Made by a program: the position numbers and the translations under genes. Below are positions 9,888 to 20,021 of a stretch of DNA of 64,000 nucleotides, piece by piece. The DNA comes from Arsukibacterium sp. Lineage in GTDB: Bacteria > Pseudomonadota > Gammaproteobacteria > Enterobacterales > Alteromonadaceae. Below the pieces are notes generated by a model. That model was not told where the DNA came from. It did no database searches and worked only from the letters and a program-made list of their open reading frames with translations. The stretch spans positions 558,001 through 622,000 of the forward strand of contig NZ_JAGYIM010000019.1 of NCBI RefSeq assembly GCF_018402695.1. Reading direction: 5' to 3'. The first letter of the stretch is position 1. Each line of letters begins with the position of its first letter.

Positions 9888-11231
9888 ATGAAAAAATCTT
9901 TATCGATATTGTTGTCATCCTTTACCCCCTTACTTGCCCGCAGCCTGATTGTTGGTGCCGCGCTGAGTCTTGCAGCATGCGGTGGCAGCAGCGACGAGCC
10001 AGAACAACGTAAAAGCTATGTGCAGTTTTACAATGGCGCGGCAGCAACTGCCAATCCTACTTTTAAACTAGATGATACCAGTATCAGCAGTGCGAGCTTC
10101 GCCGACGCCAGCAACGTGATCAGCGTAGATACTGACAGCTATACCTTGCAGGTTACCGAAACAGGTAGCAGCAGTCCGCTGCTGTCTGACGATGTCAACC
10201 TGAGTCAGGATCAAAAGCACTTATTCATTATGACCAGTGCCGACGAACAATTTGATTATCTGAGCTTAAGTTTCGCGCGGGAAAAAGAACTGGAAGACGA
10301 ATTTGACCTTTACCTGACAAATTTAGCAAACAGTCAGCCGCAGTTGGACATTTATCTGAGCGAGGCGACTGAGAGCTTTGCAGACGCCACTCTGCTTGAT
10401 AGCCTAACGTTGCACGAAGTCAGCAGCGACGCCAGTCGCAATGCCACCGGCAAATACAATATCTACCTGACTGAAGCCGGCGCCGATACGCCGCTGTTTG
10501 TGGGTAAAAACCTCGACTTCAGCTTTGAAAATACCTATGTGTTGGTGGTACGCGACCAGCACGGCCCTATTGCAGAGCAATTAGCGGTTGATGTGATCTT
10601 AAATTCAAGCAGTGTTGCCCGCTATGCGCATCAGGACGCTCAGGCCCAGATCCGGCTGTATAACAGTCTGACACAGCCGGTCCAGGTTGCCCTTGATAAT
10701 AACAGCCTTACCAGTCTGGCCGCAGCTGAGCTGGGTACTTACTATCAACTGACAAAAGGCGATTACAGTTTGTCTGTGCGCGATACCAACGACCAGCTCT
10801 TACTCAATAGCGCCTTACTAACCGCCGCTGCCGGCGAAAGCCAGTTGGTACTGTTATATCAGAACGAAAATAATCAGCTGGAAGCCCTGGCCATCAAAGA
10901 GAGTGACAAACCGCAAATACAGGCCAACGATGTTATTGTCAGTAACTTAATCGCTGACTTTGCCCGGCTTAATATTTATTTTATTCGCGAGGATGAAACC
11001 ATTGCCACGGCCAGACACAATATCAAGAATCTGGACTTTAAAAAACAGCAAAGCCTGAACCTGCCAAAAGACTACTATGCTATTGCCCTGGTGCATGTGG
11101 CTGAAAACGGTAGCACAACCCTGCTGGATAAAACCGATAGCATGATGCTGCAACCCGGTGAACGCTATCTGCTTACGGCAGAACAGGACGACTCTGCCCC
11201 ATCAGGTTACCGTCTTAATCTGACATTCTGA
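9888..11231 (+). CDS. Secreted lipoprotein with DUF4397-like repeats
   Basis: This 447-residue lipoprotein has a signal peptide ending in LSLAAC-GG, so it is lipidated and probably at the outer membrane. The mature part starts with a DUF4397-type module (YVQFYNGAAATANPTFKLDD) and repeats of the same beta-rich style, for example QIRLYNSLTQPVQVALDN and ARLNIYFIRED; these are Ig-like modules of unknown function. I chose the ATG at 9888, which has GGAA 8 bp upstream, over the in-frame ATG at 9876. It stands alone after a 119-bp gap. Confidence 0.78.
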   Translation: MKKSLSILLSSFTPLLARSLIVGAALSLAACGGSSDEPEQRKSYVQFYNGAAATANPTFKLDDTSISSASFADASNVISVDTDSYTLQVTETGSSSPLLSDDVNLSQDQKHLFIMTSADEQFDYLSLSFAREKELEDEFDLYLTNLANSQPQLDIYLSEATESFADATLLDSLTLHEVSSDASRNATGKYNIYLTEAGADTPLFVGKNLDFSFENTYVLVVRDQHGPIAEQLAVDVILNSSSVARYAHQDAQAQIRLYNSLTQPVQVALDNNSLTSLAAAELGTYYQLTKGDYSLSVRDTNDQLLLNSALLTAAAGESQLVLLYQNENNQLEALAIKESDKPQIQANDVIVSNLIADFARLNIYFIREDETIATARHNIKNLDFKKQQSLNLPKDYYAIALVHVAENGSTTLLDKTDSMMLQPGERYLLTAEQDDSAPSGYRLNLTF

Positions 11232-11259
11232 TTTTCTGCTTTTCTTGTTTTCCAACCTG

Positions 11260-11280
11260 CCCCCGGTAATATGCCGGGGG
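11260..11280. terminator. GC-rich hairpin after the DUF4397 gene, possible terminator
   Basis: CCCCCGG / CCGGGGG forms a 7-bp stem with a 7-nt loop, 28 bp after the stop codon. It lacks a clear T run, so it may be a weak terminator or an mRNA 3'-end stabiliser. Confidence 0.4.
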
Positions 11281-11368
11281 TGTCACCAAAAAGCTGACAA
11301 ATTGCTTTTTTTAGTAAATACTTAGTAGCTTACCAAACTCATTTGATCCGAAGGTTTACGCAGCATTT

Positions 11369-12127
11369 ATGGTTTTACTAAAAGCAGTAATCCACGTTTT
11401 ACTATTTATCAGTATTGCAACGATTTCAGCAGTAACGGTTGCCACACCGCAAAAACTTCAAGGGGGCGTGGTCCAGTCTTTTCCAGGGATCAGTGTGGTT
11501 AACGGCAAGGTGCAGCCAGAGTCCTCCTATGGCCATGCCGAAATTATTGAATGCATTGAAGCGAAACTGAACGCCCGGATTGAGTGGCAAAGTCTGCCGA
11601 CAGATCGGCTGTTAAAACTGACCCGCGAAAATCAGTTAGATTTAATCTATCCGATGGGCTTTACCTCAGAGCGTGACAATTACCTGCAAGCCAGTGTCTG
11701 GCTGACTAAAGATGACGATTATTTTGTGTTTAAAACCACAACGTTAAAGCAAGCCACACTGCAGGACGACCAGCTTAAAAAGCTGCCTGTTGGGGTTAAG
11801 CGTGGCTCACCGCAGCTGCACTATCTGCAAAGCAATGATTTTCAGCATGTCCATCAGGTGTATGACTATCAGCAGTTATTGCCGTTGTTAAAAATGGATC
11901 GGGTTGACATGCTGGCTGTTCCGCAACCGCTGGCAGAGCAACTGCAGGCAGAAATGCGGGCTGATCCGACGACCGGTAATTTACAGCTTTACAATTACTA
12001 TACCCGTGATGCGGGTTTTTATCTGTCGCCGGACTTTGCCGGGGCTAAATTAGATGAAATGAATAAAGCTGTCATACAGTGTCGTCAGCACACCAAAACA
12101 ACTACCTCTATTAAACAAAAAAGCTGA
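11369..12127 (+). CDS. Orphan periplasmic solute-binding protein (family 3 type)
   Basis: This 252-residue protein has an N-terminal signal peptide of about 25 residues (hydrophobic VLLFISIATISAVTVA) and the type II periplasmic-binding fold pattern of amino-acid-type binding proteins (GHAEIIECIEAKLNARIEW, NQLDLIYPMGFTSERDNYLQAS, LKKLPVGVKRGS). No ABC permease or ATPase gene is nearby. Stand-alone members of this kind are common in Alteromonadales and may serve in sensing or be relics; the ligand is unknown. The terminator begins inside the last codons. Confidence 0.78.
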   Translation: MVLLKAVIHVLLFISIATISAVTVATPQKLQGGVVQSFPGISVVNGKVQPESSYGHAEIIECIEAKLNARIEWQSLPTDRLLKLTRENQLDLIYPMGFTSERDNYLQASVWLTKDDDYFVFKTTTLKQATLQDDQLKKLPVGVKRGSPQLHYLQSNDFQHVHQVYDYQQLLPLLKMDRVDMLAVPQPLAEQLQAEMRADPTTGNLQLYNYYTRDAGFYLSPDFAGAKLDEMNKAVIQCRQHTKTTTSIKQKS

Positions 12128-12145
12128 CATATCGTCAGCTTTTTT
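12117..12145. terminator. Bidirectional terminator between the binding-protein gene and acnA
   Basis: AAAAAAGCTGAC / GTCAGCTTTTTT with a 5-nt loop has T runs on both strands and separates two convergent genes (stops at 12127 and 12167). Confidence 0.9.
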
Positions 12146-12166
12146 GGCATTTTACCGGCTTAACCC

Positions 12167-14884
12167 TCAGGCACTGCCGATCATCCGCCGCAACACATAA
12201 TGTAAAATACCACCATGTTGATAGTATGCCAGCTCATTACCGGTATCAATACGGCATAACATATCAATTTTTTGCTGATCGCCATCCGGGTAAGTAATCA
12301 TTACCTGAACTTTCTGCTTTGGCTTTAAGTTATTCAGACCACTTATCGTAAAGGTTTCCGCTCCGGTGAGTTGTAAATGCTTGCGATCAACGCCAGCCAG
12401 AAATTGTAATGGCAACACGCCCATACCAATTAAGTTAGAACGGTGGATCCGCTCATACGATTCAGCCAGCACAGCTCGTACCCCAAGCAGCAAGGTACCT
12501 TTGGCAGCCCAGTCCCGGGATGAGCCCGTACCATATTCTTTGCCAGCCACTACTACCAACGGCGTTTTCTGCTGACGGTAGCGCTCTGCCGCATCATAAA
12601 TATCCATTTGCTCAGCGGACGGCTGGTGCAAGGTAACGCCCCCTTCAGTGCCCGGTACCATTTCATTGCGAATTCGCACATTGGCAAAGGTGCCCCGCAC
12701 CATCACCTCATGGTTACCCCGGCGTGAGCCATAAGAATTAAAATCAGCCTGAGTTACCCCCATCTCCTTTAAGTAGCGTCCTGCCGGGCTGCTGGCTTTG
12801 ATGCTTCCTGCCGGTGAAATATGATCGGTGGTCACTGAATCCCCCAGTAACGCCAGCACTCTTGCCTCTTTAATATCCTGCACCGGCTCGGGCTCTCGTC
12901 CCATGCCCTGGAAAAAACTAGGCTGACGGATATAGCTCGACTCTGGCCAGGTATAGGTTTTATCTTTTGGCACATCTATCGCCTGCCAGGTATCGTCACC
13001 ACTAAACACATCGGCATACTCACTTTTAAACATGCTGCTCTGTACTTTAGCGACTTCGTTGGCAATTTCCTGATTACTGGGCCAGATATCTTTCAGATAA
13101 ACCGGTTTACCTTGTTGATCTTTACCAACCGGTTCTTCACTCAAATCGATATTGACTGTGCCCGCTAACGCAAATGCCACCACCAGTGGCGGCGATGCCA
13201 GCCAGTTTGACTGCACCAACGGGTGAATACGCCCCTCAAAGTTGCGGTTGCCCGACAACACTGCAGAGACATTCAGGTTTTTAGCACTGATCGCCTGTTC
13301 CAATTGCTTCGCCAGTGGCCCGGAGTTACCAATACACGTAGTACAACCGTAACCGACCAGATGGAAACCCAGTTGCTCCAGCGGCTGCATCAAGCCAGCC
13401 TTCTCCAGATAACGGCTGACAACCTTAGAGCCAGGCGCCAGCGAACTCTTCACCCAGGGCTTGCGGGTCAGCCCCTTGGCCAGGGCATTTTTAGCCAGCA
13501 ACCCTGCAGCCATCAGCACACTGGGATTAGAGGTATTAGTGCAGGACGTAATCGCGGCGATAACCACGGCATGGTGGTCGAGTTTAATTCTCTGACCATC
13601 CAGATCCAGATGGTCATCATGGTCCTCAGGCTGGGGTTGCCCTCCTCCTTCATCAACCATTTTTGCTTCGCGCTCAGCAGCGGCTTTCAATTCCAGTGCC
13701 AGGATATCATCACAATGCTGTTTTAACGCTGGCAAGCTGACTTTGTCCTGCGGCCGTTTCGGACCGGCCAGCGATGGCACAACTTTCGATAAATCCAGGT
13801 GTAAAATATCAGTATACGTAGCTTTATGGCCGGGCTTGCGCCACAGACCCTGCGCCTGACAATAGGCTTTAACCCGGGCAATTACCTGCTCATCACGGCC
13901 GGTTAATGCCATATAGTCCAGGGTAACTTGATCGACCGGGAAAAAGCCACAGGTTGCACCATACTCCGGTGCCATATTAGCAATAGTAGCGCGGTCAGCC
14001 AGGCTCAGATGATCCAGGCCGTCACCAAAAAATTCAACAAATTTACCGACAACTCCGTGCTTTCGCAGTAACTCGGTTACGGTTAACACTAAATCGGTCG
14101 CGGTAATACCCGCGGCAAGTTTACCGGTAAACTCCAGGCCGACCACCTCGGGTATCAACATCGAAACCGGCTGGCCCAACATGGCGGCTTCGGCTTCAAT
14201 CCCGCCCACACCCCAACCCAACACACCGAGGGCGTTAATCATTGTAGTGTGAGAATCGGTACCAACCAACGTATCAGGGTAAGCCTCTGTGCCACTATCA
14301 GTGTCTTTGGCCCAGACACTTTGCCCCAGATATTCCAGATTTACCTGATGGCAGATACCGGTACCCGGCGGCACCACCTTAAAGTTAGCAAAGGCCTGCT
14401 GGCCCCAACGTAAAAAAGTATAGCGCTCAAAATTGCGCTCCATTTCTATTGCCACATTTTGCTTAAATGCTTCATCCGTCGCGAAATGGTCAACCATAAC
14501 CGAGTGATCAATAACCAGATCAACCGGGGACAGCGGGTTAATTTTCTGCGGATCCTCGCCAAGCTCAGCAACCGCCGCGCGCATGGCCGCCAAATCAACA
14601 ACAGCAGGTACGCCGGTAAAGTCCTGCATCAGGACCCGCGCTGGTCTGAAAGCAATTTCGCGGTCAGCATGACCATGCTTCTGCCAGTCAACCAAGGCCT
14701 GAATATCTTGTTCGGTTACGGTGTCAGCATCAAGATTACGCAGCAGGTTTTCCAACAGCACTTTTAAGCAAAATGGTAAACGGTCAACGGTGCCATGCTG
14801 GGTTGCAGCCTTCGCTAAACTGAAAATATGGTAATCCTTATCGGCAACCGTCAGTTTATCGGCATAGGGGTTGGTCTGGCTCAT
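12167..14884 (-). CDS. acnA: Aconitate hydratase A
   Basis: This 905-residue monomeric aconitase interconverts citrate and isocitrate in the TCA cycle. The three [4Fe-4S] ligand cysteines lie in SCTNTSNPSVL and GYGCTTCIGNSGP. The N-terminal PGTGICHQVNLEYL and GTDSHTTMINALGVLGWGVGGIEAE and the swivel-domain YGTGSSRDWAAKGT are all intact. GAGG sits 7 bp before the ATG. The length matches AcnA/IRP-type enzymes and differs from AcnB. It is the only gene in its transcript as far as can be seen. Confidence 0.95.
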   Translation of the reverse strand: MSQTNPYADKLTVADKDYHIFSLAKAATQHGTVDRLPFCLKVLLENLLRNLDADTVTEQDIQALVDWQKHGHADREIAFRPARVLMQDFTGVPAVVDLAAMRAAVAELGEDPQKINPLSPVDLVIDHSVMVDHFATDEAFKQNVAIEMERNFERYTFLRWGQQAFANFKVVPPGTGICHQVNLEYLGQSVWAKDTDSGTEAYPDTLVGTDSHTTMINALGVLGWGVGGIEAEAAMLGQPVSMLIPEVVGLEFTGKLAAGITATDLVLTVTELLRKHGVVGKFVEFFGDGLDHLSLADRATIANMAPEYGATCGFFPVDQVTLDYMALTGRDEQVIARVKAYCQAQGLWRKPGHKATYTDILHLDLSKVVPSLAGPKRPQDKVSLPALKQHCDDILALELKAAAEREAKMVDEGGGQPQPEDHDDHLDLDGQRIKLDHHAVVIAAITSCTNTSNPSVLMAAGLLAKNALAKGLTRKPWVKSSLAPGSKVVSRYLEKAGLMQPLEQLGFHLVGYGCTTCIGNSGPLAKQLEQAISAKNLNVSAVLSGNRNFEGRIHPLVQSNWLASPPLVVAFALAGTVNIDLSEEPVGKDQQGKPVYLKDIWPSNQEIANEVAKVQSSMFKSEYADVFSGDDTWQAIDVPKDKTYTWPESSYIRQPSFFQGMGREPEPVQDIKEARVLALLGDSVTTDHISPAGSIKASSPAGRYLKEMGVTQADFNSYGSRRGNHEVMVRGTFANVRIRNEMVPGTEGGVTLHQPSAEQMDIYDAAERYRQQKTPLVVVAGKEYGTGSSRDWAAKGTLLLGVRAVLAESYERIHRSNLIGMGVLPLQFLAGVDRKHLQLTGAETFTISGLNNLKPKQKVQVMITYPDGDQQKIDMLCRIDTGNELAYYQHGGILHYVLRRMIGSA

Positions 14885-14995
14885 AACATTCCTCGTTGAT
14901 TACGTATTCTCCAAGTGTAGTGCATCGGGGCGCAGATGCGAAAATGCAAGCCAACGCTTTTTTGTAATTTTGCTCTCTAACGGTTGTAAAACAAA

Positions 14996-15020
14996 AAAGA
15001 CCGCGCTATGGCGGTCTTTT
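14996..15020 (-). terminator. Rho-independent terminator of tyrS
   Basis: AAAAGACCGC / GCGGTCTTTT with a 5-nt loop, followed on the minus strand by further T residues, lies about 33 bp beyond the tyrS stop. Confidence 0.88.
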
Positions 15021-15052
15021 AACAGGACAAGTAAAGTCTTTGAAAATTAAAA

Positions 15053-16255
15053 TTAATTCAGGGTTACTCTGGCGAACTTGCGTTTACCCACCTGATAAAT
15101 CCCGGTAGTGCCCTTGGTAATTTCAAGCTTGCTGTCGTCAACTTTAGTTTCGCCGTTCAACTTTACAGCGCCTTGTTTAATCATCCGCAGCGCCTCAGAG
15201 GTACTTGCCACCAGGCCTGCTTCCTTCAACAGGTTGGCGATAGGCATAGTGTTGCCGTCACAGCTGAGCGTAAGCTCCGGTATATCATCCGGCAGGGCGT
15301 TTTTGCTAAAGCGCTGAATGAAGTCCTGATGCGCGGCCTCTGCAGCTGCCTCATCATGAAACCGGGCAATAATTTCTTTTGCCAGGCTTATTTTAATATC
15401 CCGTGGATTAGCGCCCTCTGCCATCTGCTGCTTTAATTCTGTAATCTCAGCCAGAGGTCTGAAACTGAGCAAGTCATAGTAGCGCCACATCAGTTCGTCT
15501 GAAATTGACATGATTTTGCCAAACATCTCAGTCGGGGCATCGGTAATACCGACATAATTACCCAACGACTTCGACATTTTCTGCACACCATCCAGCCCTT
15601 CAAGCAACGGCACCATCATTACCGTTTGCGGACGCTGACCTTCGTCTTTTTGTAACTCACGGCCCATCAGTAAATTAAAACGCTGATCAGTCCCACCCAT
15701 TTCGATGTCGGCTGCAAGCGCTACAGAATCCCAGCCCTGAACCAGCGGATATAAAAACTCATGAATGGCAATCGACTGATTATTAGCAAAACGCTTTTTA
15801 AAATCATCCCGCTCCAGCATTCGGGCCACCGTCTGGCGCGAAGCAAGTTTTATCATACCGGCAGCACCAAGTTCGCCCATCCACTCAGAATTGAATGCCA
15901 CTCTGGTTTTCGCCGGATCCAGTATTTTGAATACCTGCTCTTTATAGGTTTCAGCGTTAGCCAGCACCTCTTCCCGGCTTAGAGGTTTACGGGTGACATT
16001 TTTGCCACTGGGGTCGCCAATCATCCCGGTAAAATCACCGATCAGAAAAATAACCTCGTGGCCAAGCTGCTGAAAGGTTCGTAATTTATTAATTAGTACC
16101 GTATGGCCTAAATGCAGATCGGGCGCTGTCGGGTCGAAGCCAGCCTTTACTTTAAGCGGCTTACCCGTTTTTAACTTGGCAATTAGCTCGTCTTCCAGCA
16201 AGATTTCCTCGCAGCCGCGTTTTAGTTCAGCTAACGCCTGTGCCCAATCGGCCAT
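15053..16255 (-). CDS. tyrS: Tyrosyl-tRNA synthetase
   Basis: This 400-residue class I synthetase charges tRNA-Tyr. It shows the HIGH-like HLGH at 48-51, KMSKS at 226-230, and a C-terminal S4 RNA-binding domain from about residue 335. The length and the sequence [20 protein letters not shown] put it in the shorter TyrS group found in Pseudomonas and Shewanella. It is divergent from the M23 peptidase gene across about 135 bp, a pairing common in gammaproteobacteria. Confidence 0.95.
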   Translation of the reverse strand: MADWAQALAELKRGCEEILLEDELIAKLKTGKPLKVKAGFDPTAPDLHLGHTVLINKLRTFQQLGHEVIFLIGDFTGMIGDPSGKNVTRKPLSREEVLANAETYKEQVFKILDPAKTRVAFNSEWMGELGAAGMIKLASRQTVARMLERDDFKKRFANNQSIAIHEFLYPLVQGWDSVALAADIEMGGTDQRFNLLMGRELQKDEGQRPQTVMMVPLLEGLDGVQKMSKSLGNYVGITDAPTEMFGKIMSISDELMWRYYDLLSFRPLAEITELKQQMAEGANPRDIKISLAKEIIARFHDEAAAEAAHQDFIQRFSKNALPDDIPELTLSCDGNTMPIANLLKEAGLVASTSEALRMIKQGAVKLNGETKVDDSKLEITKGTTGIYQVGKRKFARVTLN

Positions 16256-16390
16256 TTTAAACTCCTGACTTAGTGCTATTTTGTCTAAACAAACGCCATT
16301 CTATAGCATGTTCCAGCCAGGGGAAACGCACAAAACTCTGGTATCTTCGAAAAAAAACGTTTATGCTCGGTTTTTGTGCATTTTCAACAG

Positions 16391-17740
16391 ATGACGGGGC
16401 TTATGCGGCAACTGGTAGCAAAAATTCCTTCTCAACACCGTGCGTTAATCCTTGCAGTGTCGGTATGTTTAGCCATTATTTTGTTACTACCGTCCGAACA
16501 GGCTGCGGCGTCAAAAAGCAGTAACAGCAGTGCGCTGGAAGTAGGTAAACGCTACAGCCTGGATATTCCTCATAATGAACAGCCAGTTACTGAAGGTGTA
16601 TCAGATACCTTTGAGTCTGATTTTACTGACCAGCCTGCTACAGAAGACAATCTGCAATGGTCAAGCCTGCAAGTGCAACGCGGTGACGTGCTGTCCAATC
16701 TGTTTAAAAAAGCCAACGTCAGTCAGCAAACCATGCTGGCTATTCTGGCGTTGGGTGACAGTACCAAAACCCTGACCAGACTGTTCCCGGGTGAAACACT
16801 TGAATTTGGTTTGAATGAACAGGGTGAACTGGCTGAATTACGATACGCCATTAATAAACTGAAAACATTAAAAGTGAGCCGCGATCCGGCTGGTAAGTTT
16901 GTCGCTGAAGAGTTGGAAAAAACGGTAGAGCACCGGCAGCAATTTGCCAGTGCAGAAATTAAATCCAGCTTCTGGAGCGCCGGTATTGAAGCCGGTTTAT
17001 CAGAAGCCCAGATAATGAATCTGGCCGGGATTTTTGGCTGGGACATCGACTTTGGTTTGGATTTACGGGCTGGCGACAGCTTCAGCGTGCTTTATCAGGC
17101 CAATTATGTTGATGGTGATTTTGTTGGCTATGGCACCATTATCGCAGCGCAATTTCAGAACCAGGGCCAGGTCATTCAGGCCGTGCGCCATACAGATGGC
17201 AATTACTACAAACCCGATGGTGCCAGTATGCGTCAGGCGTTTTTGCGGGCACCGGTCAGTTTTCAGTATGTCAGCTCCAACTTTAACCCACGGCGCTTGC
17301 ATCCAGTACTAGGTAAAGTTCGGGCTCACAATGGCGTAGACTATGTTGCGCCAGTAGGTACGCCCATTATGGCGGCCGGTGATGGAAGAGTTACCCACTC
17401 CGGTTATAACAACCTGAATGGCAATTATGTATTTATTAAACACGCCAATAATATTGTTACCAAGTATCTGCACTTGTCCCGGCGCAATGTTAAAACCGGC
17501 GATAAAGTAAAACAGGGCGAAACCATCGGCCGGCTGGGTGCGACGGGGCGGGTAACCGGTGCTCACCTGCACTATGAGTTTTTATTAAATGGCGTACATC
17601 GCAACCCACGCACTGTAAAACTGCCGCAAGCGACGCCATTGCAAGGCGAGGAACGCGATTTATTCATTGCCAGTGCTGCCCCCGTGTTAGCTGAGCTGCA
17701 AACCAAAGAACGGGTGTTGTTAGCGAAAATTGCGCCCTGA
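16391..17740 (+). CDS. M23 metallopeptidase (MepM-like murein endopeptidase)
   Basis: This protein of about 449 residues is anchored by one N-terminal hydrophobic segment (ALILAVSVCLAIILLL). It carries an OapA/LysM-like region (QVQRGDVLSNLFKKANVS) and a C-terminal LytM domain. The zinc ligands appear as H and D in VRAHNGVDYVAPVGTP and H in GAHLHYEF. It cleaves peptidoglycan peptide cross-links. Start choice is uncertain: GTG at 16376, ATG at 16391 and ATG at 16403 (preceded by GGGG) are all in frame. It lies 12 bp before anmK, tying it to cell-wall turnover and recycling. Confidence 0.87.
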   Translation: MTGLMRQLVAKIPSQHRALILAVSVCLAIILLLPSEQAAASKSSNSSALEVGKRYSLDIPHNEQPVTEGVSDTFESDFTDQPATEDNLQWSSLQVQRGDVLSNLFKKANVSQQTMLAILALGDSTKTLTRLFPGETLEFGLNEQGELAELRYAINKLKTLKVSRDPAGKFVAEELEKTVEHRQQFASAEIKSSFWSAGIEAGLSEAQIMNLAGIFGWDIDFGLDLRAGDSFSVLYQANYVDGDFVGYGTIIAAQFQNQGQVIQAVRHTDGNYYKPDGASMRQAFLRAPVSFQYVSSNFNPRRLHPVLGKVRAHNGVDYVAPVGTPIMAAGDGRVTHSGYNNLNGNYVFIKHANNIVTKYLHLSRRNVKTGDKVKQGETIGRLGATGRVTGAHLHYEFLLNGVHRNPRTVKLPQATPLQGEERDLFIASAAPVLAELQTKERVLLAKIAP

Positions 17741-17752
17741 GGTCGCAACCTT

Positions 17753-18841
17753 ATGTATTACATTGGCATAATGTCCGGCACCAGTCTCGATGGTATCGAT
17801 CTGGTGCTGACTTGCTTCAATGACCAGCCAAAACTTATCTGTAGTGTGTTACACCCCTTCCCGAGTACACTAAAACAACAACTTCTACAACTTTGCCAGC
17901 CTGGTAACAATGAGATTGAATTACTGGGTCCAACTGAGCAACAACTGGCCCAATGTTATGCGGCTGGTGTTGCAGCATTACTGAAACAGGCAAACATCAC
18001 TGCAAATTCGGTTGCGGCTATTGGTTGCCATGGCCAGACAATACGCCACCGACCGGATGGTCAATATCCATTCAGTTTGCAGATTGGCGATATGCACACG
18101 TTAGCGATGCTTTGCCAGATCCCGGTAATTGCTGATTTTCGGCGTAAAGATATCGCTTACGGTGGTCAGGGAGCTCCGTTAGTGCCAGCCTTTCACCGGG
18201 CGGTTTTTCAGCAGGCTGCCAGCCGGCGGGCTATCGTCAATATTGGCGGCATTGCCAATGTTACTCTGCTTCCGGCCGACAGTGACAGGCCGGTAACGGG
18301 CTTTGATACCGGCCCAGGCAATGCACTGCTGGATAACTGGGTAATGCACTGCCACGCGAAGCCTTATGATGAAAACGGCAGTTTTTGCAGCCAGGGCCAG
18401 GTGTTACCTAAACTGCTAAGCGCAATGCTGGCCGACCCTTACTTTGCAAAGCCTGCGCCCAAAAGCACAGGGCGTGAATATTTCAATCTCAATTGGCTGT
18501 TGCCATTCCGGCCAGAGCGCTTTAAAGCGGCCGATGTACAACGTACCCTCTGCCGTCTAACGGCGCAAAGTATTGCTGACAGCTTGCATAGCAGCCGGTT
18601 GCAACAGGTATACGTGTGTGGTGGCGGGGTCCATAACCCGGTTTTAATGGCTGATTTAGCCACCCTGTTACCCGAGTGCACGGTTAGCAGCACCGATGCT
18701 TTGGGCGTAGATGCAGATTGGGTGGAAGCCATGGCTTTTGCCTGGCTGGCCTGGGCGTATCAGCATCAGGTTACCGGTAACCTGCCAGAGGTTACCGGTG
18801 CCAGTAAAGCTTGTGTGTTAGGTGTGCCTTACTTGCCTTAA
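17753..18841 (+). CDS. anmK: Anhydro-N-acetylmuramic acid kinase
   Basis: This 362-residue kinase hydrolyses and phosphorylates anhydro-MurNAc to MurNAc-6-phosphate in murein recycling. Motifs seen are IGIMSGTSLDGIDLVL (4-19), GCHGQTIRHRP, VNIGGIANVTLL and FDTGPGNALLDNW. It directly follows the M23 peptidase, which releases murein fragments. It is convergent with oadB, with a 26-bp gap and no obvious terminator. Confidence 0.95.
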   Translation: MYYIGIMSGTSLDGIDLVLTCFNDQPKLICSVLHPFPSTLKQQLLQLCQPGNNEIELLGPTEQQLAQCYAAGVAALLKQANITANSVAAIGCHGQTIRHRPDGQYPFSLQIGDMHTLAMLCQIPVIADFRRKDIAYGGQGAPLVPAFHRAVFQQAASRRAIVNIGGIANVTLLPADSDRPVTGFDTGPGNALLDNWVMHCHAKPYDENGSFCSQGQVLPKLLSAMLADPYFAKPAPKSTGREYFNLNWLLPFRPERFKAADVQRTLCRLTAQSIADSLHSSRLQQVYVCGGGVHNPVLMADLATLLPECTVSSTDALGVDADWVEAMAFAWLAWAYQHQVTGNLPEVTGASKACVLGVPYLP

Positions 18842-18867
18842 CCACTCGGCAGCGTTGGCTAACGATA

Positions 18868-19998
18868 CTAACCAACCAGCGCCAGTAAAATACCGGCCGC
18901 TACGGCCGAGCCAATAACGCCGGCCACATTGGGGCCCATCGCATGCATTAACAGGAAGTTATGCGGATTTGCCTGTAACCCCACTTTATTGACTACCCGG
19001 GCTGCCATTGGCACTGCCGACACCCCTGCCGCACCAATTAACGGGTTAATAGGTTGTTTCGACACTTTCGACATCAGCTTCGCCATTAACACGCCGGTCG
19101 CTGTGCCTATAGCAAACGCTATTGCCCCTAATACCAGAATACCCAGGGTTTGGGTGGTTAAAAATTTATCCGCACTGAGCCTGGACCCCACAGCCAGACC
19201 AAGGAAAATGGTGACAATATTGATCAGTTCGTTTTGGGCTGTTTTACTTAAGCGCTCAACCACCCCTGCTTCTCGCATCAGGTTACCCAGACAAAACATA
19301 CCAATGAGTGGTGCTGCCGTCGGTAGCAACAAAATGGTAAGCAATACCAACATTAATGGGAACAACACTTTTTCCCGTTTGCCAACCGATCGCAGCTGCG
19401 TCATTTGAATTTCACGCTCAGCCTTGCTGGTCAGCGCTTTCATAATTGGCGGTTGAATAATAGGAACCAGCGCCATATAGGAGTATGCAGCTACTGCTAT
19501 GGCACCGAGCAAATCGGGGGCCAGCTTTGATGCCAGGAAGATCGCCGTCGGACCATCAGCGCCGCCAATAATCGCGATTGCCGACGCTTCTTTCAGGCTA
19601 AAACTTAAACCCGGTACCCAGTTCAGGGCAATGGCGCCAAATAAGGTAGCAAAAATTCCAAATTGTGCCGCTGCTCCCAGTAACAGCATTCTGGGATTGG
19701 CAATTAGCGCACTGAAATCAGTCATTGCCCCCACGCCCATAAAAATAAGCAACGGGAAGATGCCGGTACCAATTCCCACTTCATAAATCATATACAGCAA
19801 GCCACCCGGCTCGCCCATTCCCGCCAGTGGGATATTGGTCAGAATAGCGCCAAAACCAATTGGCAGCAGTAACAGCGGTTCAAAGCCGCGGGCAATAGCC
19901 AGATACAACAGCAGAAAGCCCACCAGCATCATTACTACCTGACCCACAGTAAAATGCACTATGCCGGTCGAAGCAATCAGGGTATTAAGCGCGTCCAT
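18868..19998 (-). CDS. oadB: Oxaloacetate decarboxylase beta subunit (Na+ pump)
   Basis: This 376-residue polytopic membrane protein (about nine helices) is the Na+-translocating subunit. It uses the decarboxylation of carboxybiotin to export Na+. Characteristic stretches are [17 protein letters not shown], the conserved membrane Asp region [25 protein letters not shown], and the C-terminal [30 protein letters not shown]. It is third in the operon oadG-oadA-oadB, 23 bp after oadA. Confidence 0.95.
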   Translation of the reverse strand: MDALNTLIASTGIVHFTVGQVVMMLVGFLLLYLAIARGFEPLLLLPIGFGAILTNIPLAGMGEPGGLLYMIYEVGIGTGIFPLLIFMGVGAMTDFSALIANPRMLLLGAAAQFGIFATLFGAIALNWVPGLSFSLKEASAIAIIGGADGPTAIFLASKLAPDLLGAIAVAAYSYMALVPIIQPPIMKALTSKAEREIQMTQLRSVGKREKVLFPLMLVLLTILLLPTAAPLIGMFCLGNLMREAGVVERLSKTAQNELINIVTIFLGLAVGSRLSADKFLTTQTLGILVLGAIAFAIGTATGVLMAKLMSKVSKQPINPLIGAAGVSAVPMAARVVNKVGLQANPHNFLLMHAMGPNVAGVIGSAVAAGILLALVG

Positions 19999-20021
19999 GT
20001 ATATTCCTTAAGCCGGTCGTA

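Noticed and set aside
13223-13726. A 167-residue plus-strand frame inside acnA
   Set aside because: It is antisense to highly conserved aconitase sequence and is compositionally a shadow frame.
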